Assembly: GCA_977006965.1 (NCBI GenBank)
Contig: OZ345372.1
Span: 1,674,001-1,738,000, forward strand
Source: Phymatolithon calcareum
Lineage: Eukaryota; Rhodophyta; Florideophyceae; Hapalidiales
Direction: 5' to 3'
Length of the DNA: 64,000 nucleotides
Part shown: piece by piece, positions 52,930-62,744 of the stretch
Layout: every line of letters begins with the position of its first letter
How positions within the stretch are numbered: position 1 is the first letter of the stretch
The notes under the pieces: model-generated
The model's input: the letters and a program-made list of their open reading frames with translations, nothing else
Databases searched by the model: none
What the model was told of the DNA's origin: nothing
Position numbers and translations under genes: made by a program

Positions 52930-54020
52930 ATGTTTCCATGCGACGCTCATAGATTTTCGAATGTATCCCTTTCGCAGTCCCATCGTGCAAAGTTTGTAAT
53001 TTACACAACAAAACGGACTTGTCGGGTGTGTTGGCCACGCAGCGTGGCGACTGTGGAATCTCATAAGCAACACGTTTTCGTTCTTCCCTCATGTTGACTC
53101 CAGAAGAAGGCGGGCACCGTGCCGCAAAGGCCTTCCTCGCGTATCGATTGCGCCATGCCGGAGACGAGTAGACCCGGGGCACTCTGTTGAAATGGCCCCG
53201 GTGTACGGCTTTACTCCTCCAACTCGGTGTTCTGGGACCCCGCCTCCAAGGACGATCATAGCGACACCCCATACCCGCAACTCGTACTGGGGTGCAACGT
53301 TCGTGCTCCCACGGTCCTTCATAGACAACACGCTCGCTCTCTCAAAAGGCTTTCTCCGTCAGTCGAGATGTTCCGCGTTTTGGAGTGACCTCACAGTCTG
53401 CAGTATATATTAAGCGTTGAGGATCACTCGGCGCAGAGAAATACTCCAAAACGGAGGGGGACGGATGCGGACTACGTCTCAATATCCACGAAGAATGCGC
53501 GACCGCAAGAGCGAGTCGCTGGGACCCGTCACCAAAAATAACGGAAGGGCACTTTATATCCACGACAGACACCCCAGCTGAGGTCGACGAGACTGTAAGC
53601 GCCTGCAGAGACCGCTGCGAGCACAAGACCATCCGCGGGAGCGGCGAAGCGCAGAGGACGATTGATTGGCATTATGATTCCCGTATGCGTAATCCACGTA
53701 GATTTTTGACCACGATAGTCTTTCGTGTTCAGCCTTCATCTGTTCGCCTTTGTCCTCGCACGCAATCAGCAGTACGCAAAGAGCAGGGATGAAGTCCTTG
53801 AAGGGGTACAGTCTGACGCCCCTAGAGATGAGACATTCCTATGAGATGAAACTGGCAACAGCAGTACGCCCAGCAAAAGACCCGTGCAATGACCTCTGAT
53901 CTGCGAAGTGGCGCTAATGAGAGAATGAGGCGCATGAAGAAGTCGAGCGCACAAGCTATTTGCAGATTGAGCGTGGTCTATGAATATACAGATCCAGTTG
54001 TTCGGTAACTGCCTCCAGAT
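52930..54020 (-). pseudogene. PSD-like gene, copy 2 (psi-2)
   Basis: The sequence aligns with psi-1 at roughly 80% identity, starting at TGTTTCCATG(C/T)GACG(C/G)TCATAG, and with the intact copy more distantly. Landmarks on the minus strand are CACGTTTTCGTTCTTCC (C-terminal region, 53073), GGGTATGG, CTTCATAGACAACACGCTCGC (NERVV region, near 53325) and GGATCACTCGGCGCAGA (SDP region, near 53420). It is uninterrupted by a LINE, unlike psi-1. Stops and frameshifts are numerous. Confidence 0.8.
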
Positions 54021-55640
54021 CAACGATCTCCCCCGTACACGTGTGCCAGATCAAAGTATGACCGGTCCCGTGCCGATTGCCATCTGCGCCGGCACTCAAC
54101 GTTTGATCGCGGGCCCCATCTTTTCCAGGTTTCCGTCTTTGCGATAATGAGCTCTTCTCGGCCGACATTTGCGACAAGCCCAACGCATTTTGCTCACGGA
54201 AGTTTCCGTACCATCCATAAGGTCGAATGCGCGATTTCAGCGGTCCTCGCTTCAAGCCTTGTTTCATCATTGTCTGCCCCACGGTGACAGGAGATGCCTC
54301 ACTACGGCGCTCTTGCCACATACAAGCGAACTAGAAAGCCTTGCCGCAAGTAAGCTTCAAATCGCGGATTATTTCAGGCATCTGAGTCTAGATCAGGTGC
54401 ACTATCACCAATCAACGCCGCTCTCGATGAAACGACGAGCGCCGAGACGCTCCGCTTGCGCGCTGGCGACGGAGTACTGACTCAACTGACAAATGTGCGG
54501 ACAAAGAGTAGCGACAATAGCACTTTTTGATTCTACGATGATCCTTCTCACAATGCCTCGCTGCGAGCGATTGTCGTTGCACATGCGTTTCCGGCACAGT
54601 CGGTCGATGCCGAAGCGCCTTCAACGGATGTTGTTGCCAGCGGGGCGGCTAAAGTACAGAGACACCCGGGAGCACCTTGGCTCTATGGCGTGGCGGAGCA
54701 GCGACGTACGTGAGCCATAAGAGCGCGAAGTACGGGCAGTCCGGAATTACTTCTGCTGCAACCGCCGCGGTTGTACGTGACGATTTAGGGATAACGGCGA
54801 GCGAACGGCTTGATCAGGTTGAGTCGGTGGAAGTTGTTGATGCTTTAGTGAAAAACCTGCTACACCGGTGGCAATAATGTGCATCGCCAGTAAATGTAAG
54901 AAGACTTTCATCTCAACGCCGTGACGTCTGTGCCTCGAGGATATGGGTGCTATCCATTTTTGAAGAGGAAAGGACAAACAGGAATTGTTGCCAGTCATCA
55001 TTGCTCTATACTGAGCTCTTGTCGACTTTTTCGTGCATTCGCATATTTCGTATTGACCGAAGTATGTTTTTCGCTGTTTGCTTCACAGGAACCCGTCACA
55101 AACTGGTGCTCTGCCTGCATGCCATCCGCCTGCTTAAGCGTCATTCTCAGCAATCCAGGTAATTTCCTCTTAAATATCAGTGAAGCGCTCGTAGCTCTGT
55201 CCAGATGGCGTTTTGCCTCCTATTTTTTCCATAGAAGGCAAGTTTTTCTCCGGACTTCAATCTAAGAAAATTGTCGACATGATGTCTTTTCTGCAGCAAC
55301 AGAAAGTATAGATTGTTACCCAAGAGGAAAGAACACAATACCTTTTTCGTACCGAATGTAAAAGTGAACTTCTCCAGCGAAGGAGATGCTGTTTTCCATA
55401 AGCTCTGAAAGAAGCTAGAGCTGTATTATTCTCAACGGCAGTCCGCTCTGCATCATAGACCTCGTCCAGAGACGTCTTATGTCAGCTTTTGCTACTCCTC
55501 TGAGAATCGCCTCAAAGCTTCCGCCGTCTAACATATTACAAAGATGGGCGTTCATTTTGACAGGGATTATGCATCAGTGTGTGATCGAGATACCTGCTTA
55601 CATGAAACCTGAATGGCCAGTCCAGTAATTGGGATGTGGT
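54021..55640. repeat. Unit 2: decayed second-gene region
   Basis: 54597-54790 (CACAGTCGGTCGATGCCGAAG, GGAGCACCTTGGC, CCGCGGTTGTACGTGACG) aligns with unit 1 near 47950-48140. It aligns weakly with the ORF at 62259-62609 in unit 3, so this was once the second gene. No open frame remains. 54900-55640 contains nothing recognisable. Confidence 0.6.
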
Positions 55641-55895
55641 GAGAACAGAGTCTCGACCGTTCAGTTGTTGCAGAAGGCTTAAGAAATAGTTCAGAACATA
55701 AGCGGGTCTATTTCCTTATGTGTGCTCACCGTTGTAGAACGCTGCGACGGTCCTCGAGACGTTCAAGAATGTCGACGCACACCAGTTAGTTCTACTGATC
55801 GGTAAAAACAGGGAACCGAGCATAGTGCGACACCTACACCGGCCACTTCTCTCCGTGTACTCCAAATAGACCACTCAGCCGACCAAGACAGGTTG

Positions 55896-56192
55896 TTTAA
55901 TTGTTCGTCTTTTGCAGGTCATTCGAATTACACAAAGTGTACATTATTCAACATCTAGGGGTCCTCTAAATGCTCCTGATATGGATCCATTCCTGGTACT
56001 CGCGTATCTGCTTCGCGCTAGTACTGCTGCACACCACTCCCCGGCGACATCCGTGTGCCCTTTGCGGAACGTTAATTCAATTCTTGCTTCTGAAAGGACT
56101 CGAACCGGCGACCTCAGCATTCCTGCCTGTATCATACCTAAATATGCGCACAGGTGCGCGGAGGCAGTTTTACCACTATACCACAGGTGGGT
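55896..56192 (-). mobile_element. tRNA-derived SINE, copy 2 (complete, 297 bp)
   Basis: Target duplication AAGACAGGTTG at 55885-55895 and 56193-56203. Box A (TGGTATAGTGG) lies at 56173-56183 and box B (GGTTCGAGTCC, a perfect consensus) at 56096-56106, both on the minus strand. The box-to-box distance of about 65-75 nt exceeds that of most tRNAs, because the head contains an extra GCGCACCTGTGCGC palindrome. The unit-1 paralogue (about 48990) lacks the insertion. Confidence 0.95.
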
Positions 56193-56203
56193 AAGACAGG
56201 TTG

Positions 56204-58200
56204 ATGCTTATTCCGACTGCCTTCCGCTCAATTTTGCGCTTGCTTTCTCTTGCATTAATATCATTCCACATCTGGGCAACAGCGCTCGGGCATGAAGTGT
56301 TGATTATTGAGACCCATCAGATTGTCTCCGAATTTATTGTTACGTTCTGACGACACGCGACAATATGCCAAACTGAAACTCATTATGCCCTTTATTTCTT
56401 GTGGTCTCCAGAGTGCTTTTCCAACACTTCGAAATCGTGACATCAGCGGATCTATACTTCTTTTGTGAACCCTGAGTTGCGTGTGCAGTTGCGAGAATTG
56501 CGAGATCTGGGAATATCCGTTGTCTCGCTCTCTGGGAGCTTGTTTGTGACTTAATGTCTTTCATCGTCCACGTAGACTCGCGAATCGTGGAACCGCCGCA
56601 GTTGTTTCGGGCGGAATCGTATAATGACTAGAGGCAGGGCAGAGAAGAAGCGTGCTTACACTAGCAGGATTAACGTTCTGCCGCAATCTAGGTCGAGAAA
56701 AAATGAAAAGCACTGCTTGCTAGCCCCATATTGGAATAAGTATTCATTATTATTATAATGTCTTTCAAACCCAAAACCTCTCGGGTCTACGAGCCATTGA
56801 TGCCCAAAACTTGCCATGAACGATGCAATCCGTCGAACATAGCACTCCTCCAGCTTTCCAGAATTCAAAGAGCATGTGAAAAACCGCTCCAAAGCGCTAT
56901 GTCTATCTGGATCGCTGTGACTTACTCATGAAAATAGTGCGTATTCTACGTGAAGCTCGGCATTAGAGAAAACGTTGTCAATAAGTGAGCTACACACAAC
57001 AATTTGATAATCCATAGACCCCTTGACGTCCTCTGAAGACAGAACTGATGCTGCCCATTAACCAGCTGTAGAATTGAGTGTCAGTGTTCCTCATGCACTT
57101 TTTAATGAACAAAAATTCAAGTCTCGTGAAGAGTAGAAGACGACGAATTCTGTCCATGCCAGAGATGGGAGCTCATTGGAAGGCGACAGTCGAGATGCCA
57201 GGTCTATCAAAGACAATGCCGAGCTATGCGCAAGAAGAACATTGTTACTAAAGCTGTCAAACAGGCGTAATGAAGAACGCCTGCATTTCCGAGTAGCTCA
57301 CCTAACGACTCATCTGAGGGTCGACTTATTCTAGTTCTGAGCTCGCACTGTACAAATAGTCCACCTATTGTTCGCAATACACAGTAAGTGGTGAATAATG
57401 ACCTTGCAATTCCGATGCTGCTTCCTTGCACTAGCGATTGTTGATTTGAAGAACAATTTGGAATACGATGTACACCGAGAAGGTCATGAGACATACAACT
57501 GTATCATTCTATTGCGACGGATGTCACACTTCTTGATGAAGAACCCCAAGGCTATAATAAATACCAGCGGAATGATGGCACTGGCGCACAGGGAGAAGGA
57601 TGAGTTACGGCTTATCGACAAGAGACGGAATATCGGTGCAGCAGCAGGAATTGGACATGAGGCTGTGTCGCCCGGGGAGGCTCTGAGTCTACTCCATTCC
57701 ATACCGCCCAGCAGTGCACACGTGATTGTCGTCTTCCCGCTTCATGCTTATCTCTCCGACGGTACCAGGTACAGATGTGTGCTCAAATGGCATTGAAGCT
57801 TGTTGTGCTATTCGAGTTCAAGGCAGGTGTAGTGTACTATATGCGAAGTTACTATCAAAGCTTCTGTGTGAATTATTTTGCAGTCCTTAGCCGAAATTCT
57901 TCTACTGGCATGACAGTGGGGTTTTTTCAATTCATCAAAACTGTTGTATTCCCAGCAAAGCAATGGAAGCTACAGCCGTCTCTTGTTTCAGTAAATGGAG
58001 GCCTCCACAGAAGGGTTCGAATCTATGACAGGATAGTGGAAATGCATTTGCTTATGAATTGATCGTTTTCCTTTCCTGAAGGTCTAGGAACAGATACTTG
58101 ATCTCTTCCGTGAAAGGGGCGGAAAAGTGCGTCATGACCTCACAAATTCGCACTTGAAAATATATAGAGCCTTGCTTTTCCTAGAGAGCACAGAAAATAG
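56204..58200. repeat. Unit 2 spacer and segment C upstream region; no gene
   Basis: Continues the alignment with 49010-50560. Frames up to 132 codons (57398-57796) are not conserved in copy B and look accidental. Confidence 0.55.
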
Positions 58201-58210
58201 GACTGCGATT

Positions 58211-58340
58211 ATGGAAAGGGTACGAATATAGCTCAAGCTAAATTCGTGCCCTTTCCATGATTGACTGGCACTTTGCTTGAGCGAATTTGCCAGGATGATG
58301 AATTCATTATCCTGGCAAATTCGTCCAAGCAAAGTGCAAG
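58211..58340. repeat. Two adjacent foldbacks, absent from copy B
   Basis: Foldback 1: ATGGAAAGGGTACGAATATAG (from 58211) against CTAAATTCGTGCCCTTTCCAT (to 58258), with a 5-nt loop. Foldback 2: 58265-58302 against 58303-58340, centred on GAATTC, with arms beginning CTGGCACTTTGCTTG. Copy B has the same bases once, without inversion, at 50503-50565. Confidence 0.88.
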
Positions 58341-58501
58341 TCTCCTCCAATCTCCAGCTCTGCACACAACTGATTGCGACAGGCTACGATATACGCTTCA
58401 TAGACACAGCGCCAAAAGCTCTATGATTAGGCTACGTTCAAATTCAGGCTCTTTCATTCGATGGCAGTTCAATGCGCATCACGAGCGACGGTCAGAAACG
58501 G

Positions 58502-58509
58502 CATAAAAG
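58502..58509 (+). promoter_or_regulatory. TATA-like box of small gene C
   Basis: CATAAAAG lies 69 bp before the ATG. It occupies the same position as TATAAAA in copy B. Confidence 0.55.
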
Positions 58510-58570
58510 CCCAGGCCCCACCTCAGTATCCGACAAATAACGCCTCACACCGGCAGCCCAGCCCACAGCA

Positions 58571-59002
58571 ATGGACATGGAACAGCAACTCGAACAATCG
58601 AAGGGGTTTCTCGCGCAGCTTCGCGGCACCGTTGTGGTTGATTGGGATAGCCAGGTCAACCACTGGATCCACAAGCTGTCCCAGGTGTCAAACTTCCTCA
58701 CCGAAGAGGAAACCGAGCGTGCAAATGATGCCAAAACTCAAGTCCAGAATGATCTGGCTGCACTGAAAGCGGTCGTCGATGAATTCGATGCTGTTCTAGA
58801 GCTCTTCAAACAACTGTTCACGATGTATGTGGACGAGGATCGACTTGATGCTCTTCCAGCATTGGTGGACGTAATGCCCAAACTAGTGAAGAAATCTGAC
58901 GAGGTTTCCGCGGCTAGAGAGAAAATCTCAGAGTCCATGGATACTTTCAAGGAGATTGTCCAAGAGTTGAGGGAGAAATATGGTATTGAGGATGACGATT
59001 GA
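58571..59002 (+). CDS. Small acidic helical protein, copy C (intact), unknown function
   Basis: A 143-aa product from a clear ATG. It is predicted almost fully alpha-helical: heptad-like hydrophobics run through TEEETERANDAKTQ, LAALKAVVDEFDAVLELFKQ and MDTFKEIVQELREKYG, ending in the acidic tail IEDDD. There is no signal peptide, transmembrane segment or Cys cluster, so it is probably cytosolic and may self-associate. Copies A and B in the window are broken, making this the surviving member. Conservation across copies is highest at the WDSQV block (residues 25-29), the FLTEEET block and the C-terminal EKYGIEDDD. I do not recognise the family. Confidence 0.7.
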   Translation: MDMEQQLEQSKGFLAQLRGTVVVDWDSQVNHWIHKLSQVSNFLTEEETERANDAKTQVQNDLAALKAVVDEFDAVLELFKQLFTMYVDEDRLDALPALVDVMPKLVKKSDEVSAAREKISESMDTFKEIVQELREKYGIEDDD

Positions 59003-60411
59003 ACCTAGACATCCGTTGAATATGGGTTCCTACAGTGCACCACTCCACGTACTATTCAATAGCGGATTATCTTCTCGTTGTGGTCTGATTAAATGTCGGA
59101 AGATTTTTCGCATGAAGCTCAGTAAAATGGAAAGTATTTGCTCTTCTTTATTTACGTTTTGAGACCATAAATTAGCTGTTCGCTCAGGTACTAAGGAAAA
59201 AACCATGAACTCGAAGAAAGTCTAGACTAAGCACGGCAACGGCACGACCATCCGGTTATGTGCAGGGTCATCGAACCGCAGTAGTAATCATTGAATAAGG
59301 TTCTCACAAACCGTTAGGACATGCGAGTAAGCAGCATTGAACATAAAGTAGTCATAAGGTATAGCATCAATACATAGTCTGGGCCAAACATCAGGAACGT
59401 ATCACTTTTCTCTCATAGTGATCTCTCTGATAGCTACGCATATTCATTTTGACTTGTATAAAACGCATAGCAGCATCACGACATTCCTCTTTATTAGTGC
59501 CCGGATTCTACTGAGATATTAATAAGTATATGTTGAAAGCTCATAATGCATTAATCAATTGACTACTCCTCCAAGATTTTCTTGATTCTTATTGCTCTTC
59601 CAGTTAAAGCTCTTGTAAGCCCCCTACATTCGTCTTCAAATTCCTTCACATGTTCATAGCGGCCAAGTGTCTTTGTAGGGCTACCAGGTCGCCTTACAAG
59701 GGCACTACTTATCTATCCCGGAGAGAGTGCCCTTCGATGAATAGCAAGTGAATAGCATATATTTTGGGAAGTGGCATGACGATTAGATGCCGAGCCTAAA
59801 CCGTCATTCAATCGAAACAACGAGGCCTTCATTTATTTTTGCCTTTTCCCTTTGCAATGGCTCTCCTAAAGCTGTATGAGAGCGACTTTTGTTACTTGTT
59901 CCTTCTAGCTTGTGACCTGGTCCCTAACACAGGAACTCGTCGTTTCCAATATTTTCAATTGTCCAGACACTGTAGAATAGGAGAGAGCTTAGTGCCTTCT
60001 CGGTTCTTAGCATTCCTTCAGCGCCCAGTTTGCTAAATTCTTGCGTAACGTCTACAGGTGAAATTCAGCAGCCGTCCCGAATTTATCCGATATTAACCTT
60101 GCGCTCACTTGAGAGGACCTTCCGCTTGCGTATTGTAAGACCAGCTGTCGATGTCGCACCTTCGTAAACTTGAGGATTGCTGGGATAACGTATGTTTTGT
60201 CATAATTTATTTTTCTCTATATTCTCCGTCGCATTGGGCAGTTGTACCGTATAGTTATCCCCATTGCTGAAGTCCCGACTTCGAAATACTGCAGATGACG
60301 AATTCCTCATCGCCAGAGTCCACATTGTCGGTATTTTACCAAATGACAAATGAAGCTCGCCAGTAATTGCAGAAACACGAATATTTGGTTCTGTTAACAA
60401 AAAACCTATTT
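59003..60411. repeat. Segment C 3' region; no gene
   Basis: The first 500 bp align with 51206-51650. The rest (59500-60400) is AT-rich with no supported ORF. 59550-59650 contains a LINE-C-like C-terminal stretch in decayed form (AAGATTTTCTTGATTC, AAAGCTCTTGTAAG), comparable to 35360-35420. Confidence 0.45.
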
Positions 60412-61413
60412 CTACCAAGTTCGCCGTGCTCGGACCGTGCCTGCAGACCTGGTGCTTTTCTTCTCCGCCAGTCTTGCAAGCGCCGCAGCGTCTTCACCGC
60501 TAAGCTGTACACTCGCACCGTTCTCAAAATTAATCACTTTTTGCCCTCGTCTCACGCGTTCTCCAGGGTGCACGGCAAAAGCAAAGCCGTGATCCGGTGC
60601 TTCAAACACGAGGACGATCGCCGCCGTCATGCCAACGTAGTCCAGACCGCCGCCTTTCCTGAGTTTCCCGTCATGATCCCCCAGCTTTGGACGCCGCCCC
60701 GCGCCCGCAACAGCAACCACCGCGAGTAATCCGTGCTCCCAGTGTCCTTCGTACACGACTCGCTCGTTCGCCCCAAACGCACACTCCCCGGGTTTGCTCA
60801 CCCCTAGCAGACCGCCGTTAATTGAGCGTTTTGATACCACCTCCCAATCCGCGGGCGAGATCATGCTGTGAGGATCGCTCGGCTCGGGAGCAATTACCGC
60901 AAAACGGAGCGTGGCGGATGCGGCCTCGGTCTCACCCCCAACAGCTACCGCCCGGCCGCACAGCGGGTCGCGTGCACCAGCATTCAGCAAATCACGGGCA
61001 CGCGCTGCACACCCGGGACCGAGGGTGAGCGAGCCGTACGGGCCTGCTGCACCTGCAGCAAGCACAACGCCGTCCACGGGAGAGACGAGTGCATCAGAGG
61101 CGATTGAGTGGCACGCTAACGCCCGTTTGCGGAATTCGAGTAGCGTTTCGTAAGAGGAAAGGTCTCCACGTTCAGCCTTTGGTACCGCAAGCAACGCGCA
61201 ATATGCACCGAGCACAGGGCTTCGCAGTGACACTGGCAGCTTTGTCGCGTGAAGAGCGTCGCTTACGCTACTCAGCACTCGTAACGGTTTCGCGCAAAAG
61301 ATATTCTCTGACGAGGATAAAATTGGCACATCCCTGTGCGACGCATACAGCGGTAATCCCACCCCCACTCCCAAGCCTGCACAGAGTACCCCGACCCGGC
61401 GGAACACCGCCAT
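60412..61413 (-). CDS. Phosphatidylserine decarboxylase-like protein, probable pseudoenzyme
   Basis: 333 aa from ATG 61413. A hydrophobic N-terminus (VGVLCAGLGVGVGLPLY) could be a membrane anchor or mitochondrial signal. PSD-family blocks appear in order: SYETLLEFRKRAL (88-100; family: T-FNEFF-R-L), LVSPVDGVVL (109-118, with the conserved Asp114), SDPHSMISPADW (179-190; family: DYHR-HSP-DW), GANERVVYEGHW (214-225) and VGMTAAIVLVFEAP (260-273; family: LGSTV--LF). Family members cut themselves at Gly-Ser to form the pyruvoyl cofactor, using an Asp-His-Ser triad. Here the second His of DYHRxH is Ile185 and the Ser is Met262, so self-cleavage is not expected. Total length is normal. Two decayed paralogues lie at 43-46 kb and 53-54 kb. 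Confidence 0.8.
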   Translation of the reverse strand: MAVFRRVGVLCAGLGVGVGLPLYASHRDVPILSSSENIFCAKPLRVLSSVSDALHATKLPVSLRSPVLGAYCALLAVPKAERGDLSSYETLLEFRKRALACHSIASDALVSPVDGVVLAAGAAGPYGSLTLGPGCAARARDLLNAGARDPLCGRAVAVGGETEAASATLRFAVIAPEPSDPHSMISPADWEVVSKRSINGGLLGVSKPGECAFGANERVVYEGHWEHGLLAVVAVAGAGRRPKLGDHDGKLRKGGGLDYVGMTAAIVLVFEAPDHGFAFAVHPGERVRRGQKVINFENGASVQLSGEDAAALARLAEKKSTRSAGTVRARRTW

Positions 61414-61842
61414 CGCGGATCGGCCGGGTGTGGAATGCTATGGTCTAATAACTTGGTCTACACAAGCTTGCAACCACCGGTTGCACACGTGTGCACGGAT
61501 CAACGGACTCCAACCGCGCGCCGTGCTGCACCTCCCGTTCTTCGGTTGCTTATGCGCATATCGCCATGCACCGCATTTTCAATGCGCATCACGATATCGA
61601 GTTCCTCGCGTTCTCCGTAATGAGCTATCGGCGGCCAGCATTTGCGATGAGTCCGCCGCGTCGTGAGCACACAACTCGCCGTAGTTCGTATACATACTTT
61701 TGCTCGACTTCAGCTGACCGCACATGAAGCCCCCGTAACATCGCCCCTTGCTCCGCGACGACAAGGGCTGCTCTGCCACGCGGCCCTCGCCACACTAGAG
61801 CAGATACATGCGACACGAAACGCCCTCCCATAGACTGCGCGT
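61414..61842. other. Divergent intergenic region between PSD-like and second gene
   Basis: About 430 bp separate the PSD-like start from the next plausible plus-strand start. It should hold both promoters, but I see no clear TATA box. Short GC-rich frames here look accidental. Confidence 0.35.
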
Positions 61843-62609
61843 TTGCACGGGCATCTATTCTCAGAGTCGCGGTCTGCCGCTATTGCACAACTCACCACTA
61901 CTCTCGGCGATACGGCGCGCAAGGTTACTCTCCATCTGACTGACGCGGCATTGGAAAAACTGTTCATACTGCAATTACGACGACTAGACGAGATTGTGTA
62001 TGGACTCCATGACTATCCCCCGTTCACAGCCTCGATTGGCACAGTCATCGCAAATGGACGTACGGTGCGTTGGGTGATATCGGGTAATGATGGCATGTAT
62101 GCATGCAGGAGGCTGTAGACGCAATCGGGTCACGCACGCGTCTTGTCGAATTGCAAATCATCTCCCCATTATTCAGATGCTCAAAACTATCGGATGACGC
62201 TCTTGTGAAAGGGCTCTGCTTCTCGCGCGGCGCGAATGTCGACCGCGCTCAATGTCACTAACGTACGGCCAGCACAATCAGTGAATGCCGAAGAGCTACC
62301 GTAGCCATGGGCGGAGCGGTTGGAGCGCGTGGGCATCCGGAAGCCACCGCCGCACTCTGGCGCGGAGAACGCATCGATGAAGTTAACGACAAAAGCACAG
62401 TATGCGGTACTGTTGCAGCAGCAGCGATTGCGGTGGCCACCGCAGATGCCCGTGACATAGCATGGGGCACGGTGAGCGACATCTGTGCACAGGCAATGTG
62501 CGAGGCGCTGGGTCGCGTTAAGGGCGTGGAAGTGATTGCAAATACCCCTTTTGCTGGCAAATTCCTTCTTAGCCGAGAAAAAAGGTCTTTGGAAATGAGT
62601 AGCTCATGA
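61843..62609 (+). CDS. Second array gene; frame-broken or spliced, possibly leucine-rich-repeat
   Basis: Successive plus-strand frames seem to continue one another. 61843-62118 gives LHLTDAALEKLFILQLRRLDE and ends GNDGMYACRRL. A frame one base away then gives DAIGSRTRLVELQI and KLSDDALVKGL. 62259-62609 gives GGAVGARGHPEATAALW and a C-terminal VEVIANTPFAGKFLL. The LTDAALEKL...LRRLDE and LSDDALVKGL segments resemble ribonuclease-inhibitor-like leucine-rich repeats of F-box/LRR proteins, but this is a weak, by-eye resemblance. Decayed homologous DNA lies at 46.6-48.1 kb and 54.0-54.9 kb. Either there are one or two introns or this copy is also decaying. Confidence 0.35.
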
Positions 62610-62744
62610 TAAACACTGAGCGAAAATTTTACGTTCAGCTTCTGCGTGTAGTACTGATGAGACTTTCTATTTTATTATGCGTATCGCAGAAAATCGATTT
62701 TGATGAAAGAGAACTACTAAACAAAGTTGATGCACGGAATGTAA

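Noticed and set aside
52838-53272. 144-codon minus-strand ORF
   Set aside because: It overlaps psi-2 in a frame that does not match the intact PSD-like protein.
60412-61413. Active phosphatidylserine decarboxylase
   Set aside because: The family blocks fit, but the Gly-Ser cleavage site and one triad His are missing in my alignment, so activity is not claimed.
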